From DASQEH01 sp035633755 (lineage in GTDB: Bacteria > Actinomycetota > Actinomycetes > Propionibacteriales > Nocardioidaceae), in contig DASQEH010000164.1 of the NCBI GenBank assembly GCA_035633755.1, positions 1-37,858 on the forward strand: a DNA stretch of 37,858 nt, read 5' to 3'. Numbering within the stretch: position 1 is the first letter of the stretch; each line of letters opens with the position of its first letter. Below, piece by piece: positions 1 to 8,011 of this stretch. Both the position numbers and the translations under genes were made by a program. The notes under the pieces are model-generated. The model made no database searches. It saw only the letters and a list, made by a program, of their open reading frames with translations, and was not told where the DNA came from.

Positions 1-590
1 TCAGCAGGAGGCGCTGCGGCAGCCGACGCCTCAGCAGCAGCGGGCTGGCCCGTCCCGCCACCCAGCACCGACGGGTCCTCTTCAGCCTTGGCCTGCAGGG
101 CACCGGCCAGCCGGGCTACCTGAGCGAGTGGGGCGTTGAACAAGAACACTGCGTTCTGCAGGGACGCCAGCATTGCGCCGGCGAGCTTCGCGAGCAGAAC
201 CTCGCGCGACTCGAGATCGGCGATCCGCGCGATCTCGTCAACGCTGAGCGTCTTGCCGTCGAGCATGCCGCCCTTGATGATGAGCGGCGGGTTGGTCCTG
301 GCGAAGTCGCGCAGGCCCTTCGCGACCTCGACGGCGTCCCCCTTGATGAAGGCGATGGCCGTGGGGCCGACGAGCAGCTCGGCGAATCCGTCGACTCCCG
401 CCTCGTCGGCGGCGATCTTGGTGAGCGTGTTCTTGACGACGGCGTAGCTAGCGTTGTCAGCGAGGATGCGCCTCAGCTCCTGCAGCTGCTTCACCGTGAG
501 TCCGCGATAGTCGGTCAGCACGGCTCCGTCGGATGCACGAAACTCCTGCGCCAGCTCCGCAACAGCTGCTGCTTTATCGGGCCGTGCCAT
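1..590 (-). CDS. rplJ: 50S ribosomal protein L10 (partial at window edge)
   Basis: L10 forms the base of the ribosomal stalk and anchors L7/L12 dimers that recruit translation GTPases. The reading frame starts at ATG 588-590 after a strong AAGGAG Shine-Dalgarno and stays open to the left edge, so the stop lies outside. About 196 codons are visible, already near full family length. The N-terminus (MARPDKAAAVAELAQEF, then LTDYRGLTVKQLQELRR) is typical L10, followed by the conserved NTLTKIAADEAG segment. The C-terminal end is Ala/Pro-rich, as in other actinobacterial L10 proteins. It follows a structured leader that probably mediates autoregulation, and rplL would be expected next, outside the window. 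The identity is secure; only the exact end is unknown. Confidence 0.95.
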   Translation of the reverse strand, partial: MARPDKAAAVAELAQEFRASDGAVLTDYRGLTVKQLQELRRILADNASYAVVKNTLTKIAADEAGVDGFAELLVGPTAIAFIKGDAVEVAKGLRDFARTNPPLIIKGGMLDGKTLSVDEIARIADLESREVLLAKLAGAMLASLQNAVFLFNAPLAQVARLAGALQAKAEEDPSVLGGGTGQPAAAEASAAAAPPA

Positions 591-622
591 GGATCTCCTT
601 CACAACATCGGAACAAACAAAA

Positions 623-765
623 CGCCCTGTGCAGGCGCACAGGGCGAGACAGATCGCGAAATCATGCCTGTTCCGGCTCACCTGCGCGGGTCACCCGGAC
701 GGATCCGGGCCTTCGGTCGATCGACGATGGGGGTCGGCGGTCGACAACCTGCGGTCTTCGGTACG
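623..765 (-). promoter_or_regulatory. putative L10 (rplJ) autoregulatory leader with attenuator-like hairpin
   Basis: The 209-base gap before rplJ carries two landmarks on the minus strand. Near its start is an ACC-GAAGAC-AGGT element (747-762), which resembles from memory the L10-binding kink-turn part of known rplJ leaders. Close to the gene is a perfect 10-bp hairpin (arms 623-632 and 637-646, 4-base loop) followed directly by a T-rich run, TTTTGTTTGTT. That looks like an intrinsic terminator or attenuator 33 bases before the start codon. L10 leaders are an established ribosomal-protein autoregulatory RNA family; membership here is inferred from position and these motifs. Confidence 0.65.
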
Positions 766-768
766 AAC

Positions 769-798
769 AGCGTACGTGCAGCTCACGCTGCGGGCCAA
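769..798 (-). promoter_or_regulatory. candidate rplJ promoter
   Basis: On the minus strand a TTGGCC box (793-798) and a TACGCT box (769-774) are separated by 18 bases. This fits an actinobacterial housekeeping promoter with a good -10 and a weak -35. The predicted transcription start falls around 762, just where the putative L10 leader begins. The agreement between promoter and leader start is the main support. Confidence 0.4.
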
Positions 799-799
799 A

Positions 800-1585
800 T
801 CAGCCGGGAATGCTCCCGAACGTTCCCACCGACCTCGCCGGGGGCGCCTTGACCACGACACGCTTGCCGTAGTCGGAGAAGTGCGCTTCGAACGACGCCA
901 CGTCACCGAGCTTGACTGCCATCTTGACGGGCAGGTTGTCGGCGTTGAGCCACGCGTCGGCCTTGAGCTTGGCCGGCAGGCCGAGCTTGGAGAACCCGCC
1001 GTGACCCTTCATGGCCGGGCTGGCAGCCAGCGCCTTGGCGGTGTTGATCGTGACCGTGTAGTGCCGGGTCTCGACGCCGTCGACGACCTCTGTGCCCTGG
1101 TCGCGAATCTTCGAGACAGCCTTGAGGTACGACAGGAAGCTCTGCGGACCGGCCGAGTCGAGGAACGAGGACAGCGGGTTGCCCGAGTCGGTCAGGTCGA
1201 GCTTGACCCACGGCTTGTCGGTACCGACGCCCAGCCCTCTCACGTAGAGCACCTGGTCGACCAAGCGAACCTCGAGGTTCTTGTCCATCACGTCGACCGC
1301 CATGCTCATCGCCAGTGTCTTGACGTCGGACACACCGGTCACGTCGCCGGACATCGTCACGGTCTGACCGGCGGCCTGGATCGTCGACTCGATGTGGACG
1401 GACTTCGCCTGCTGCTGCGCCTCGGTGACGGCCTCGCCGAACCCGGCCTGGGACAAAGCCGCGACCTTCGTCGGCGGTAGCGCGGAGTCGCTCTTCGACG
1501 CGCTGGTGGCGTCGTCGCTGCAGGCCCCCAGGCTCGCCATCAAACCCGCGGCCATCGCGCCTGCCGCCCATTGCCGAACCGTCAT
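800..1585 (-). CDS. LppX/LprAFG-type lipoprotein
   Basis: This is a predicted exported lipoprotein of 261 residues. The N-terminus has a short basic stretch (MTVRQW), a hydrophobic core and a lipobox LGAC with the lipidated Cys at position 22. After a Ser/Asp-rich linker comes a beta-rich domain (about 50-255) with segments such as SVHIESTIQAAGQTVTMSGD and PWVKLDLTD, which match the LppX/LprG fold. Known members bind lipids or lipoglycans in a hydrophobic pocket at the cell envelope; that role here is inferred. The start ATG 1585 has GAGGAG nine bases upstream. It lies between rplA and rplJ on the same strand, an arrangement also found in other actinobacteria, and probably has its own transcription because 144 bases separate it from rplA. 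Confidence 0.85.
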   Translation of the reverse strand: MTVRQWAAGAMAAGLMASLGACSDDATSASKSDSALPPTKVAALSQAGFGEAVTEAQQQAKSVHIESTIQAAGQTVTMSGDVTGVSDVKTLAMSMAVDVMDKNLEVRLVDQVLYVRGLGVGTDKPWVKLDLTDSGNPLSSFLDSAGPQSFLSYLKAVSKIRDQGTEVVDGVETRHYTVTINTAKALAASPAMKGHGGFSKLGLPAKLKADAWLNADNLPVKMAVKLGDVASFEAHFSDYGKRVVVKAPPARSVGTFGSIPG

Positions 1586-1729
1586 TGCGCCCGCTCCTCG
1601 CTTCGTGCCGCCCGGGTGTTCGGGAGGCGTACGACCAGCCTACGTGGGCATCGTCGACGTTTCACCCTCGAACTTCGGCCTCGGCCCGACCATGGCCGAA
1701 CCGCCCGGCCAAGATCCACCCGCAGCGGC

Positions 1730-2443
1730 TCAGCCTTCGTCCGGCGACGTCACGTTGCGCGTCCGGTTGGGGTCGACCTGCACGCCCGGTCCCATGGTGG
1801 ACGACACGGTCACTTTTCGGAGGTAGCGGCCCTTGGAGCTCGAGGGCTTGAGCCGCAGCACCTCCTCCAGAGCAGCTGCGTAGTTCTCCGCGAGCTTGTC
1901 CGTGGAGAAGGACGCCTTGCCGATGATGAAGTGCAGATTGGCGTGCCGATCGACGCGGAACTCAATCTTCCCGCCCTTGATGTCGGTCACGGCCTTGGCC
2001 ACGTCGGGGGTGACCGTCCCGGTCTTCGGGTTCGGCATGAGGCCACGTGGCCCCAGAACCCTCCCCAGCCGCCCGACCTTGCCCATCATGTCCGGCGTTG
2101 CGACGACGGCGTCGAAGTCCAGCCAACCGCCGTTGACCTTGTCGATCAGCTCGTCACTACCGACGTGGTCGGCGCCCGCTGCCCGGGCCTCCTCGGCCTT
2201 CGCGGCATTGGCGAACACGAGGACCCGCGCGGTCTTGCCGGTTCCGTGCGGGAGGTTGACGGTGCCGCGCACCATCTGGTCGGCCTTGCGCGGGTCGACA
2301 CCGAGGCGCATGGCCACGTCGATGGTGGGGTCGAACTTGGTCGGCCGGCCGCTCTGGGCCAGCTTGATGGCCTCGACAGGCTGGTAGAGCGTGTCCTTGT
2401 CGATCTGGTCTGCTGCGGCCTTGTAGGCCTTGCTGCGCTGCAT
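1730..2443 (-). CDS. rplA: 50S ribosomal protein L1
   Basis: L1 binds 23S rRNA at the mobile stalk near the E site and helps move deacylated tRNA out; in many bacteria it also represses its own L11-L1 operon. The protein has 237 residues, the usual length. It carries the L1 signature around residues 120-140 (GKVGRLGRVLGPRGLMPNPK) and the ends of the fold MQRSKAYKAA and GKYLRKVTVSSTMGPGV-like. The start ATG 2443 follows an AAAGGAC ribosome-binding site. rplK lies 68 bases upstream on the same strand, so the two are likely one transcript. The C-terminal tail past residue 228 is short and Asp/Glu-ended. The call is certain. Confidence 0.98.
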   Translation of the reverse strand: MQRSKAYKAAADQIDKDTLYQPVEAIKLAQSGRPTKFDPTIDVAMRLGVDPRKADQMVRGTVNLPHGTGKTARVLVFANAAKAEEARAAGADHVGSDELIDKVNGGWLDFDAVVATPDMMGKVGRLGRVLGPRGLMPNPKTGTVTPDVAKAVTDIKGGKIEFRVDRHANLHFIIGKASFSTDKLAENYAAALEEVLRLKPSSSKGRYLRKVTVSSTMGPGVQVDPNRTRNVTSPDEG

Positions 2444-2511
2444 GTGCTGGGTCCTTTCGTAGACCGGAGTGGTTGGACGGGCCAGCGCGGCCCTACCACG
2501 GAGTGGAGATG

Positions 2512-2946
2512 TCAGCCGTCGATGGTGATGCCCATCGACCGTGCGGTGCCCTCGACGGTCCGCATCGCTGCTTCCTCATCGTTGGCGTTCAGGTCAGGCA
2601 GCTTGGTGGTGGCGATCTCGCGGATCTGGTCGCGGTTGATCCTTCCCACCTTGTCCGTGTGAGGCGTGGCGGATCCTTTGGCGAGGCCGGCAGCTTTCTT
2701 GATGAGCTCAGCAGCCGGAGGGGTCTTGGTCACGAAGGTGAAGGTGCGGTCCTCGAAGATCGTGATCTCCACCGGGATGACGCTGCCGCGCATCGGCTCG
2801 GTCGCTGCGTTGTAGGCCTTGCAGAACTCCATGATGTTGACACCGTGCGGACCGAGCGCGGTACCAACGGGAGGTGCGGGGGTCGCTGCGCCTGCTTGCA
2901 GCTGAACCTTGACCATCGCCGCGATCTTCTTCTTCTTGGGAGGCAT
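2512..2946 (-). CDS. rplK: 50S ribosomal protein L11
   Basis: L11 binds the GTPase-associated centre of 23S rRNA with L10 and is the thiostrepton-site protein; it is also needed for RelA-type stringent signalling. The 144 residues match the family. The N-terminal domain shows the KVQLQAGAATPAPPVG proline switch segment and LGPHGVNIMEFCKAYN; the C-terminal RNA-binding domain ends in AMRTVEGTARSMGI. The start ATG 2946 has AGGACG nearby. It is 74 bases from nusG upstream and 68 bases from rplA downstream, in the classic secE-nusG-rplK-rplA order. The extra lysines at positions 4-7 (KKKK) are a small N-terminal extension common in actinobacteria. Confidence 0.98.
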   Translation of the reverse strand: MPPKKKKIAAMVKVQLQAGAATPAPPVGTALGPHGVNIMEFCKAYNAATEPMRGSVIPVEITIFEDRTFTFVTKTPPAAELIKKAAGLAKGSATPHTDKVGRINRDQIREIATTKLPDLNANDEEAAMRTVEGTARSMGITIDG

Positions 2947-3020
2947 GGGGACGTCCTAGCGTGTGTGGTCGTACATGGCGTGTTGCGGGTGCGGCGCTCG
3001 CACGGCGCCGAAGTACTCGG

Positions 3021-3731
3021 TCAGACCTTCTCGATCTGCGTGAAGCTGAGCTCGACCGGTGTCTCGCGGCCGAAGATCTCCACCAGTGCCTTCACCCGCT
3101 GGGCGTCGACGTTGATCTCGGTGATCGTCGCGTGCAGGGTCGCAAAGGGCCCGTCGACCACCATGACCGAGTCGCCGGCATAGAAGTCGGTGAACTCCAC
3201 CTTCTTCTGCTTCTGCTGCTGCGGCGTCTCGGTCGCCGTGATCACGGCTGGGGCCAGCATCGCCTCGACCTCGTCGAGGCTCAGCGGCACCGGCTGATGG
3301 CTGTGCCCGACAAAACCGGTGACCGAGGGTGTGTGCCGAACCGCCGCCCAAGATTCGTCCGTGAGATCCATCCGCACCAGCACGTAGCCGGGAAGCACCG
3401 TGCGACGCACCATCCGCCGCTGGCCGTTCTTGATCTCGGCGACTTCCTCCTGCGGCACGTGGACCTCGTGGATGAAGTCCTCCATGTTGAGCGACGAGAT
3501 GCGGTTCTCGAGGTTGGTCTTGACCCGGTTCTCCATGCCCGAGTAGGTATGGATGACGAACCATTCCCCCGGCTTCGCGTGCAGGGCTGCGCGGAACTCC
3601 TCGAGCGGATCTGCGACGGGCTCGACGTCGGAGAGCTCTTCACCGACCGGGGTGGTGGCGTCGTCGGCCTCGAGGTCGGACTCCTCGGCAGGCGTGGAGA
3701 CTGTTTGCTCTGTCATGGTTGTGTCACTCAT
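3021..3731 (-). CDS. nusG: transcription termination/antitermination factor NusG
   Basis: NusG binds the RNA polymerase clamp and modulates pausing, Rho termination and coupling to ribosomes through S10. The protein has 236 residues. Positions 1-52 are an acidic, disordered extension typical of actinobacterial NusG. The NGN domain begins at about 55 (GEWFVIHTYSGMENRVK) and includes LPGYVLVRM at 113-121. A linker rich in Gln/Lys (170-178) leads to the KOW domain (about 183-236) with YAGDSVMVVDGPFA and RETPVELSFTQIEKV. It starts at ATG 3731, 35 bases after secE, so both genes are probably co-transcribed. The assignment is certain; only the use of the first ATG rather than the second Met at position 6 is open. 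Confidence 0.97.
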   Translation of the reverse strand: MSDTTMTEQTVSTPAEESDLEADDATTPVGEELSDVEPVADPLEEFRAALHAKPGEWFVIHTYSGMENRVKTNLENRISSLNMEDFIHEVHVPQEEVAEIKNGQRRMVRRTVLPGYVLVRMDLTDESWAAVRHTPSVTGFVGHSHQPVPLSLDEVEAMLAPAVITATETPQQQKQKKVEFTDFYAGDSVMVVDGPFATLHATITEINVDAQRVKALVEIFGRETPVELSFTQIEKV

Positions 3732-3766
3732 CTACTTCCAAGTTCCTAGGGCTGAGCCATGGTGCG

Positions 3767-4006
3767 TCAGCCGAAGATCTCGAACATCGCCAGGTTGAAC
3801 CCGTAGTCCAGCACTGAGACGAACGCGATCATGAAGAGGACGAACACGAGCACCACAAGGAAGTACGTCACCAGCTGCTCACGCGTCGGCCAGATGACCT
3901 TACGTAGCTCAGCTATGACCTGACGCAAGAAAAGGCCGACACTCGTACGACCACCCTGTGATGGCCGGCGTTCACTGGCTGAACTGGTGGCCCGGGTTTC
4001 CGTCAC
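3767..4006 (-). CDS. secE: preprotein translocase subunit SecE
   Basis: SecE clamps SecY in the SecYEG protein-conducting channel of the cytoplasmic membrane. The 79-residue protein is the short, single-span form. A polar N-terminus (1-24) is followed by an amphipathic helix with the family signature ELRKVIWPTREQL (33-45) and one membrane helix at about 46-66. The start is GTG 4004-4006, backed by AAGGAG seven bases upstream. tRNA-Trp ends 53 bases upstream on the same strand and nusG follows, the standard order. No anomalies are visible. Confidence 0.97.
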   Translation of the reverse strand: MTETRATSSASERRPSQGGRTSVGLFLRQVIAELRKVIWPTREQLVTYFLVVLVFVLFMIAFVSVLDYGFNLAMFEIFG

Positions 4007-4059
4007 AATGTCTCCTTCCCTGTTCTCATGCCTGGTGCCGGATCATGTCGTCGATGTTG

Positions 4060-4132
4060 CAGGGCAGGAGGGACTCGAACCCCCAACCGCCGGTTTTGGA
4101 GACCGGAGCTCTGCCAATTGAGCCACTGCCCT
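4060..4132 (-). tRNA. tRNA-Trp (anticodon CCA)
   Basis: The 73-base cloverleaf is complete. The acceptor stem AGGGCAG pairs with CTGCCCT, the discriminator is G, the anticodon stem CCGGT/ACCGG encloses loop CTCCAAA with anticodon CCA, and the T-arm has GGTTCGAGTC. The 3' CCA is not encoded. It sits directly upstream of secE on the same strand, a widely conserved actinobacterial arrangement. Confidence 0.97.
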
Positions 4133-4284
4133 CCGGTGTGGCTGCGCCTGGCTCCTGTGCCCGACCGAGGTCAGGACATCGTGAACTGGGGTGCAGACGC
4201 CACCAACGACCGAGTGTACGCGGTGACCACGGTGCGGGTCGAACCGAGCAACAACCCCACGCGCAAGGGTGGGAGGATGCTTCC

Positions 4285-5523
4285 ATGAGTAAGGACGCGA
4301 AGGTTCATGCACGTCCCCGCGTCTCCCGACGCGTGGGTGGAATCGCTGAGTCCGCGACGCTGGCCGTCGATGCCAAGGCGAAGGCGCTCAAGGCCGAGGG
4401 GCGTCCGGTCATCGGCTTCGGAGCCGGGGAGCCGGATTTCCCCACCCCGGACTACATCGTGGCGGCCGCTGCCGAGGCCGCGCGGAAGCCGGTGAACCAT
4501 CGCTACTCGCCGACCGGCGGGCTCCCTGAGCTCAAGAAGGCCGTCGCTACCAAGACCGTGCGCGACTCGAACTACGAGATCGACCCCGCGCAGGTACTGA
4601 TCACCAACGGCGGCAAGCAAGCCGTCTACGAGGCATGTGCGACCCTGCTCGACCCGGGCGACGAAGTGCTGTTGCCGGCGCCCTACTGGACCACGTACCC
4701 GGAGGTGATCCGGCTGGCGGGCGGGGTCCCGGTCGAGGTGCTGGCCGACGAGACCCAGGAGTACCTCGTCACGGTCGACCAGTTGGAGGCGGCCCGCTCG
4801 GACGCGACAAAGGTGCTGCTCTTCTGCTCGCCTTCCAACCCCACCGGGGCGGTATACAGCCCCGAGCAGGTGGCCGCGATCGGCCGGTGGGCCTACGACA
4901 ACGGTATCTGGGTCCTCACCGATGAGATCTACGAGCACCTCGTGTACGCCGATGCGCAGTTCAGCTCCATCGTGGCGCAGGTCCCCGAGCTGGCCGACAC
5001 GACCGTGGTGCTCAACGGGGTCGCCAAGACCTACGCCATGACCGGATGGCGAGTCGGGTGGATGATCGGCCCGGCGGACGTCGTCAAGGCCGCAACGAAT
5101 CTGCAGTCCCATCTGACGTCGAACGTGTCCAACGTGTCACAGCGGGCTGCGCTGGCGGCGGTGTCCGGGGATCTCAGCGCGGTGCAGGAGATGCGGGCGG
5201 CGTTCGACCGGCGCAGGAAGACCATCGTGGCCATGCTCAACGAGGTGGACGGCTTCGTCTGCCCGGAACCGAAGGGCGCGTTCTATGCCTACCCGTCGGT
5301 CCGGGGTGCGCTCGGCCGAAAGATCGCCGGCCGGGTTGCGCAGACGTCAGTCGAGCTTGCGGAGATCATCCTCGAGGAAGCCGAGGTCGCCGTCGTGCCG
5401 GGCGAGGCCTTCGGAAGTCCCGGCTACTTGCGACTGTCGTATGCCCTGGGCGACGACGACCTCGTGGACGGCGTGACCCGGCTGCAGAAGCTGTTGAGCG
5501 GAGCCGAAGAAGCACACGGTTGA
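4285..5523 (+). CDS. class I/II pyridoxal-phosphate aminotransferase (aspartate aminotransferase type)
   Basis: This PLP enzyme most likely transfers the amino group between aspartate and 2-oxoglutarate (AspC-like, subgroup Ib), linking the TCA cycle to amino-acid synthesis. It has 412 residues. Visible motifs are the substrate segment GFGAGEPDFPTP (44-55), YSPTGG (74-79), SNPTG (184-188), TDEIYEHL with Asp213, the PLP Lys248 in AKTYAMTGWR with phosphate-binding Arg256, and the substrate carboxylate Arg383 in YLRLSYA. I chose ATG 4285 because GGGAGGA lies just upstream; the frame stays open further left only through the tRNA-Trp antisense. Its stop overlaps the next gene's start. Some relatives also use prephenate, so exact substrate range is open. 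Confidence 0.92.
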   Translation: MSKDAKVHARPRVSRRVGGIAESATLAVDAKAKALKAEGRPVIGFGAGEPDFPTPDYIVAAAAEAARKPVNHRYSPTGGLPELKKAVATKTVRDSNYEIDPAQVLITNGGKQAVYEACATLLDPGDEVLLPAPYWTTYPEVIRLAGGVPVEVLADETQEYLVTVDQLEAARSDATKVLLFCSPSNPTGAVYSPEQVAAIGRWAYDNGIWVLTDEIYEHLVYADAQFSSIVAQVPELADTTVVLNGVAKTYAMTGWRVGWMIGPADVVKAATNLQSHLTSNVSNVSQRAALAAVSGDLSAVQEMRAAFDRRRKTIVAMLNEVDGFVCPEPKGAFYAYPSVRGALGRKIAGRVAQTSVELAEIILEEAEVAVVPGEAFGSPGYLRLSYALGDDDLVDGVTRLQKLLSGAEEAHG

Positions 5524-6536
5524 CCGCACGCCCGCTCGCCGCCCTGCCGAAGGCTCACCTGCATCTGCACTTCACCGGGTCCATGCGCCATGGCACGGTC
5601 CTGGAGCTGGCCGAGGAGCAGGGGATCTGGCTGCCCGACGCGCTGCGGGACGACTGGCCCCCGGCTCTGTCGGGTGCCGACGAGAAGGGCTGGTTCCGGT
5701 TCCAGCGTCTGTACGACCTCGCGCGGACGGTCATTCGGACCGAGGACTCCGTCCGGCGCCTCGTGTGCGAGGCTGCGGCCGACGAGGCGGCAGAGGGGTC
5801 GCGCTGGTTGGAGATCCAGGTCGACCCGAGTGGGTATGCCGCAAACTTCGGCGGGATCACCGCCTTCACCGAGCTGGTCCTCGACGCTGCGCGACAGGCC
5901 ACTGCGCGGACCGGGGTCGAGGTAGCCCTCGTCATCGCGGCCAACCGCATCCGCCACCCGCTCGACGCCCGCACCCTGGCCCGGTTGGCGGTGCAGTACG
6001 CAGGTCGAGGTGTCGTGGGATTCGGTCTGTCGAACGACGAGCGGCGTGGGGAGGCGCTGGCATTCGCGAAGGCGTTCGACATCGCTCGCGGTGCCGGCCT
6101 GATCTCCACACCGCACGGCGGTGAGCTGCGCGGCCCGGAGAGCGTGTGGTCATGCCTCGACGGACTCGGCGCCACCCGGATCGGCCACGGCGTGCGCTCG
6201 GTCGAGGACCCCGTGCTGATCGCCCACCTCGCCGACGCCGGCGTCACGCTGGAGATCTGCCCGGCGTCGAACGTGGCGCTGGGCGTGTATCCCGACCTCG
6301 CCTCCGTGCCGCTGCGTGCGCTCTTCGAGGCGGGGGTGCCGATCGCGCTGGGCGCCGACGACCCGCTCCTGTTCGGTAGCCGGCTGCTCCACCAGTACGA
6401 GGCGGCGCGCCACGTGCACGGGTTCGGCGACGACGAGCTGGCCGAGCTCGCCCGGATGTCGGTCCGCGGATCGGCCGCTCCGGCCCACATCCGGACCTCC
6501 CTGCTCGCCCAGGTCGACGACTGGCTCGTCGCCTAG
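5520..6536 (+). CDS. add: adenosine deaminase family protein
   Basis: The predicted reaction is hydrolytic deamination of adenosine (or a related purine) to inosine in purine salvage. The 338-residue protein keeps the metal-dependent amidohydrolase centre: His15 and His17 (AHLHLHFTGS), His199 and the catalytic Glu202 in PHGGEL, His223 in IGHGVRS, ICPASNVALG (247-255) and Asp280/Asp281 in LGADDPLLFG. The canonical HLHLDG is HLHLHFTG here, so substrate preference could differ. The best start is TTG 5520, which shares TTGA with the stop of the aminotransferase; protein homology begins about there (LAALPKAHLHLH). The overlap implies translational coupling of the two genes. Function as a deaminase is well supported; the adenosine specificity is inferred. 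Confidence 0.88.
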   Translation: MTARPLAALPKAHLHLHFTGSMRHGTVLELAEEQGIWLPDALRDDWPPALSGADEKGWFRFQRLYDLARTVIRTEDSVRRLVCEAAADEAAEGSRWLEIQVDPSGYAANFGGITAFTELVLDAARQATARTGVEVALVIAANRIRHPLDARTLARLAVQYAGRGVVGFGLSNDERRGEALAFAKAFDIARGAGLISTPHGGELRGPESVWSCLDGLGATRIGHGVRSVEDPVLIAHLADAGVTLEICPASNVALGVYPDLASVPLRALFEAGVPIALGADDPLLFGSRLLHQYEAARHVHGFGDDELAELARMSVRGSAAPAHIRTSLLAQVDDWLVA

Positions 6537-6588
6537 GGTCGCGGCAGCGTCGTGCGTCAGCCCACGGGTCGGACCGAGCCTCGGACAG

Positions 6589-7659
6589 TCAAACCGAGCA
6601 CCCGACGCAGGTGGGCTCGGGCACCAAGGTGATCCCGAAGCGGCGGCGTACGGCGTCGCGGATCTCGGCCGCCAGCGCCAGCAGATCAGCGGTGGAGGCT
6701 GTGCCGCGGTTGGTCAACGCGAGCGTGTGCTTGGTCGACAACCGGACGTGGTCGTTGCCGTAGCCCCTCGCGTAGCCCGACCGCTCGATCAGCCAGGCGG
6801 CACTGGTCTTGACCGTCCCGTCCGGCTGGGGCCATCGGGGAGCACCTGGTGGCAGCGCCTGCGGCTCCACGAACGGGTTCGTGAAGAACGACCCGGCGCT
6901 CCACGTGTCCCTGTCGTCGTCGTCGAGCACCATTCCCTTGGCCGAGCGCAGCGCCAGCACCGCGTCACGCACGTCGGTCAACGGTGCCCGCTGACCCTCG
7001 GCGATCCCGAGTGACCGGGCCAGCTCGCCATACCTCACGGGGGCACCGAGGTCTCCATGGCGGAACTGAAAGGTGACCGCCCCGACCACGTAGTGGTCCG
7101 GCTCACGCTTGAATACGCTGGTGCGGTAGCCGAAACCGCAGTCGGCGGAGAACAGCGTTCGAGCCCGGCGTTCCCACCGGTCGAACACGTGGACCTGCGC
7201 GATCGTCTCGGCGACCTCCTGGCCGTAGGCACCGACGTTCTGGATCGGTACCGCCCCCACGGTGCCAGGAATGCCTGACAACGCCTCGACGCCCACCATG
7301 TCGTCGACAACGGTCCTCGCCACCAGCGCGTCCCAGTCCTCGCCGGCCTCGGCCGTCACCTCCGCTCCGGCACACTGGTCGCCGCCCGTCAAGAGCCCGA
7401 GGTTCGCCACCTGAACGACCGTGCCGTCGAAACCCTCGTCGGCGACGACGAGATTGCTACCGCCGCCGAGGACCAGGACCGGGATGTCGGCGTCGTCGCA
7501 TGCCGCCACCGCGGCGTACAGCGCCTGCCTGGTGAGCGCTCGTTCGAAGGAGCGTGCCGGCCCGCCGAGACGCAGCGTCGTCCACTTCGCCAGCGGCTCA
7601 GTCGTCGCGGTCAGTACGGACCACCGCTTTGCACATGCCGAGCACCTTGGCTCCGCCAT
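6589..7659 (-). CDS. murB: UDP-N-acetylmuramate dehydrogenase
   Basis: MurB reduces UDP-GlcNAc-enolpyruvate to UDP-MurNAc with NADPH, the second committed step of peptidoglycan synthesis in the cytoplasm. Seen in order: TTLRLGGPARSF near the N-terminus, the FAD-binding part with VLGGGSNLV, SGIPGTVGAVPIQNVGAYG, the type I loop YRTSVFK, the catalytic-type GSFFTNPFV and the C-terminal HTLALTNRGTAS. The start is uncertain: the frame runs on into hadB, and the only good initiator near the homology start is ATG 7659 (356 residues), giving a 62-base overlap with hadB; a CTG at 7614 would fit homology better but is a rare start. It is the last gene of the rpmG-hadA-hadB-murB run. Confidence 0.93.
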   Translation of the reverse strand: MAEPRCSACAKRWSVLTATTEPLAKWTTLRLGGPARSFERALTRQALYAAVAACDDADIPVLVLGGGSNLVVADEGFDGTVVQVANLGLLTGGDQCAGAEVTAEAGEDWDALVARTVVDDMVGVEALSGIPGTVGAVPIQNVGAYGQEVAETIAQVHVFDRWERRARTLFSADCGFGYRTSVFKREPDHYVVGAVTFQFRHGDLGAPVRYGELARSLGIAEGQRAPLTDVRDAVLALRSAKGMVLDDDDRDTWSAGSFFTNPFVEPQALPPGAPRWPQPDGTVKTSAAWLIERSGYARGYGNDHVRLSTKHTLALTNRGTASTADLLALAAEIRDAVRRRFGITLVPEPTCVGCSV

Positions 7660-8011
7660 TGGTGACGGTGACGTCAATGGTCGCCGTGCCCGCCTCGGCG
7701 CTCTTGACCACGCCCGCCACCTCGATGACGGTCCCGGTGTCGTCGTCCGGCACGGGGACGGGCTTGGTGAAGCGCGCACCGAAGGACTGCACGGATGCGG
7801 GATGGCCGACCCACAGCGTCACTGCGCGCGAGGCCAGCGCCAGGGTGTACATCCCATGCGCGATCACCCCAGGCAGCTCGACCGATGAGGCGACTCGGTC
7901 GCTCCAGTGAATCGGGTTGAAGTCTCCGGACGCCCCCGCGTAGCGCACCAGGTCTGCGCGCGTGACGGCGTACGACTGCGGCTCGAAGACGTGGCCGGGT
8001 TCCCACGTCAT
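7598..8011 (-). CDS. hadB: MaoC-family dehydratase (HadB-like)
   Basis: This hot-dog-fold protein of 137 residues is expected to be the catalytic partner of a (3R)-hydroxyacyl-ACP dehydratase. It carries the hydratase 2 motif YAGASGDFNPIHWSD with catalytic Asp30 and His35, followed by LPGVIAHGM (46-54). Its ATG at 8011 overlaps the stop of hadA in ATGA, so the two are translated together. In mycobacteria the HadA-HadB complex acts in fatty-acid (mycolate) elongation; whether this organism makes mycolates cannot be told here, and a role in ordinary fatty-acid or polyketide dehydration is equally possible. Gene order rpmG-hadA-hadB matches the mycobacterial locus. Confidence 0.88.
   Translation of the reverse strand: MTWEPGHVFEPQSYAVTRADLVRYAGASGDFNPIHWSDRVASSVELPGVIAHGMYTLALASRAVTLWVGHPASVQSFGARFTKPVPVPDDDTGTVIEVAGVVKSAEAGTATIDVTVTNGGAKVLGMCKAVVRTDRDD

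Noticed and set aside
1674..1700. Hairpin with 7-bp arms after rplA as a terminator
   Set aside because: The loop is 13 bases, the stem short and no T-run follows; too weak to call.
3958..4284. Extended N-terminus for the aminotransferase
   Set aside because: It would translate through tRNA-Trp antisense; ATG 4285 has the ribosome-binding site and matches the family start.
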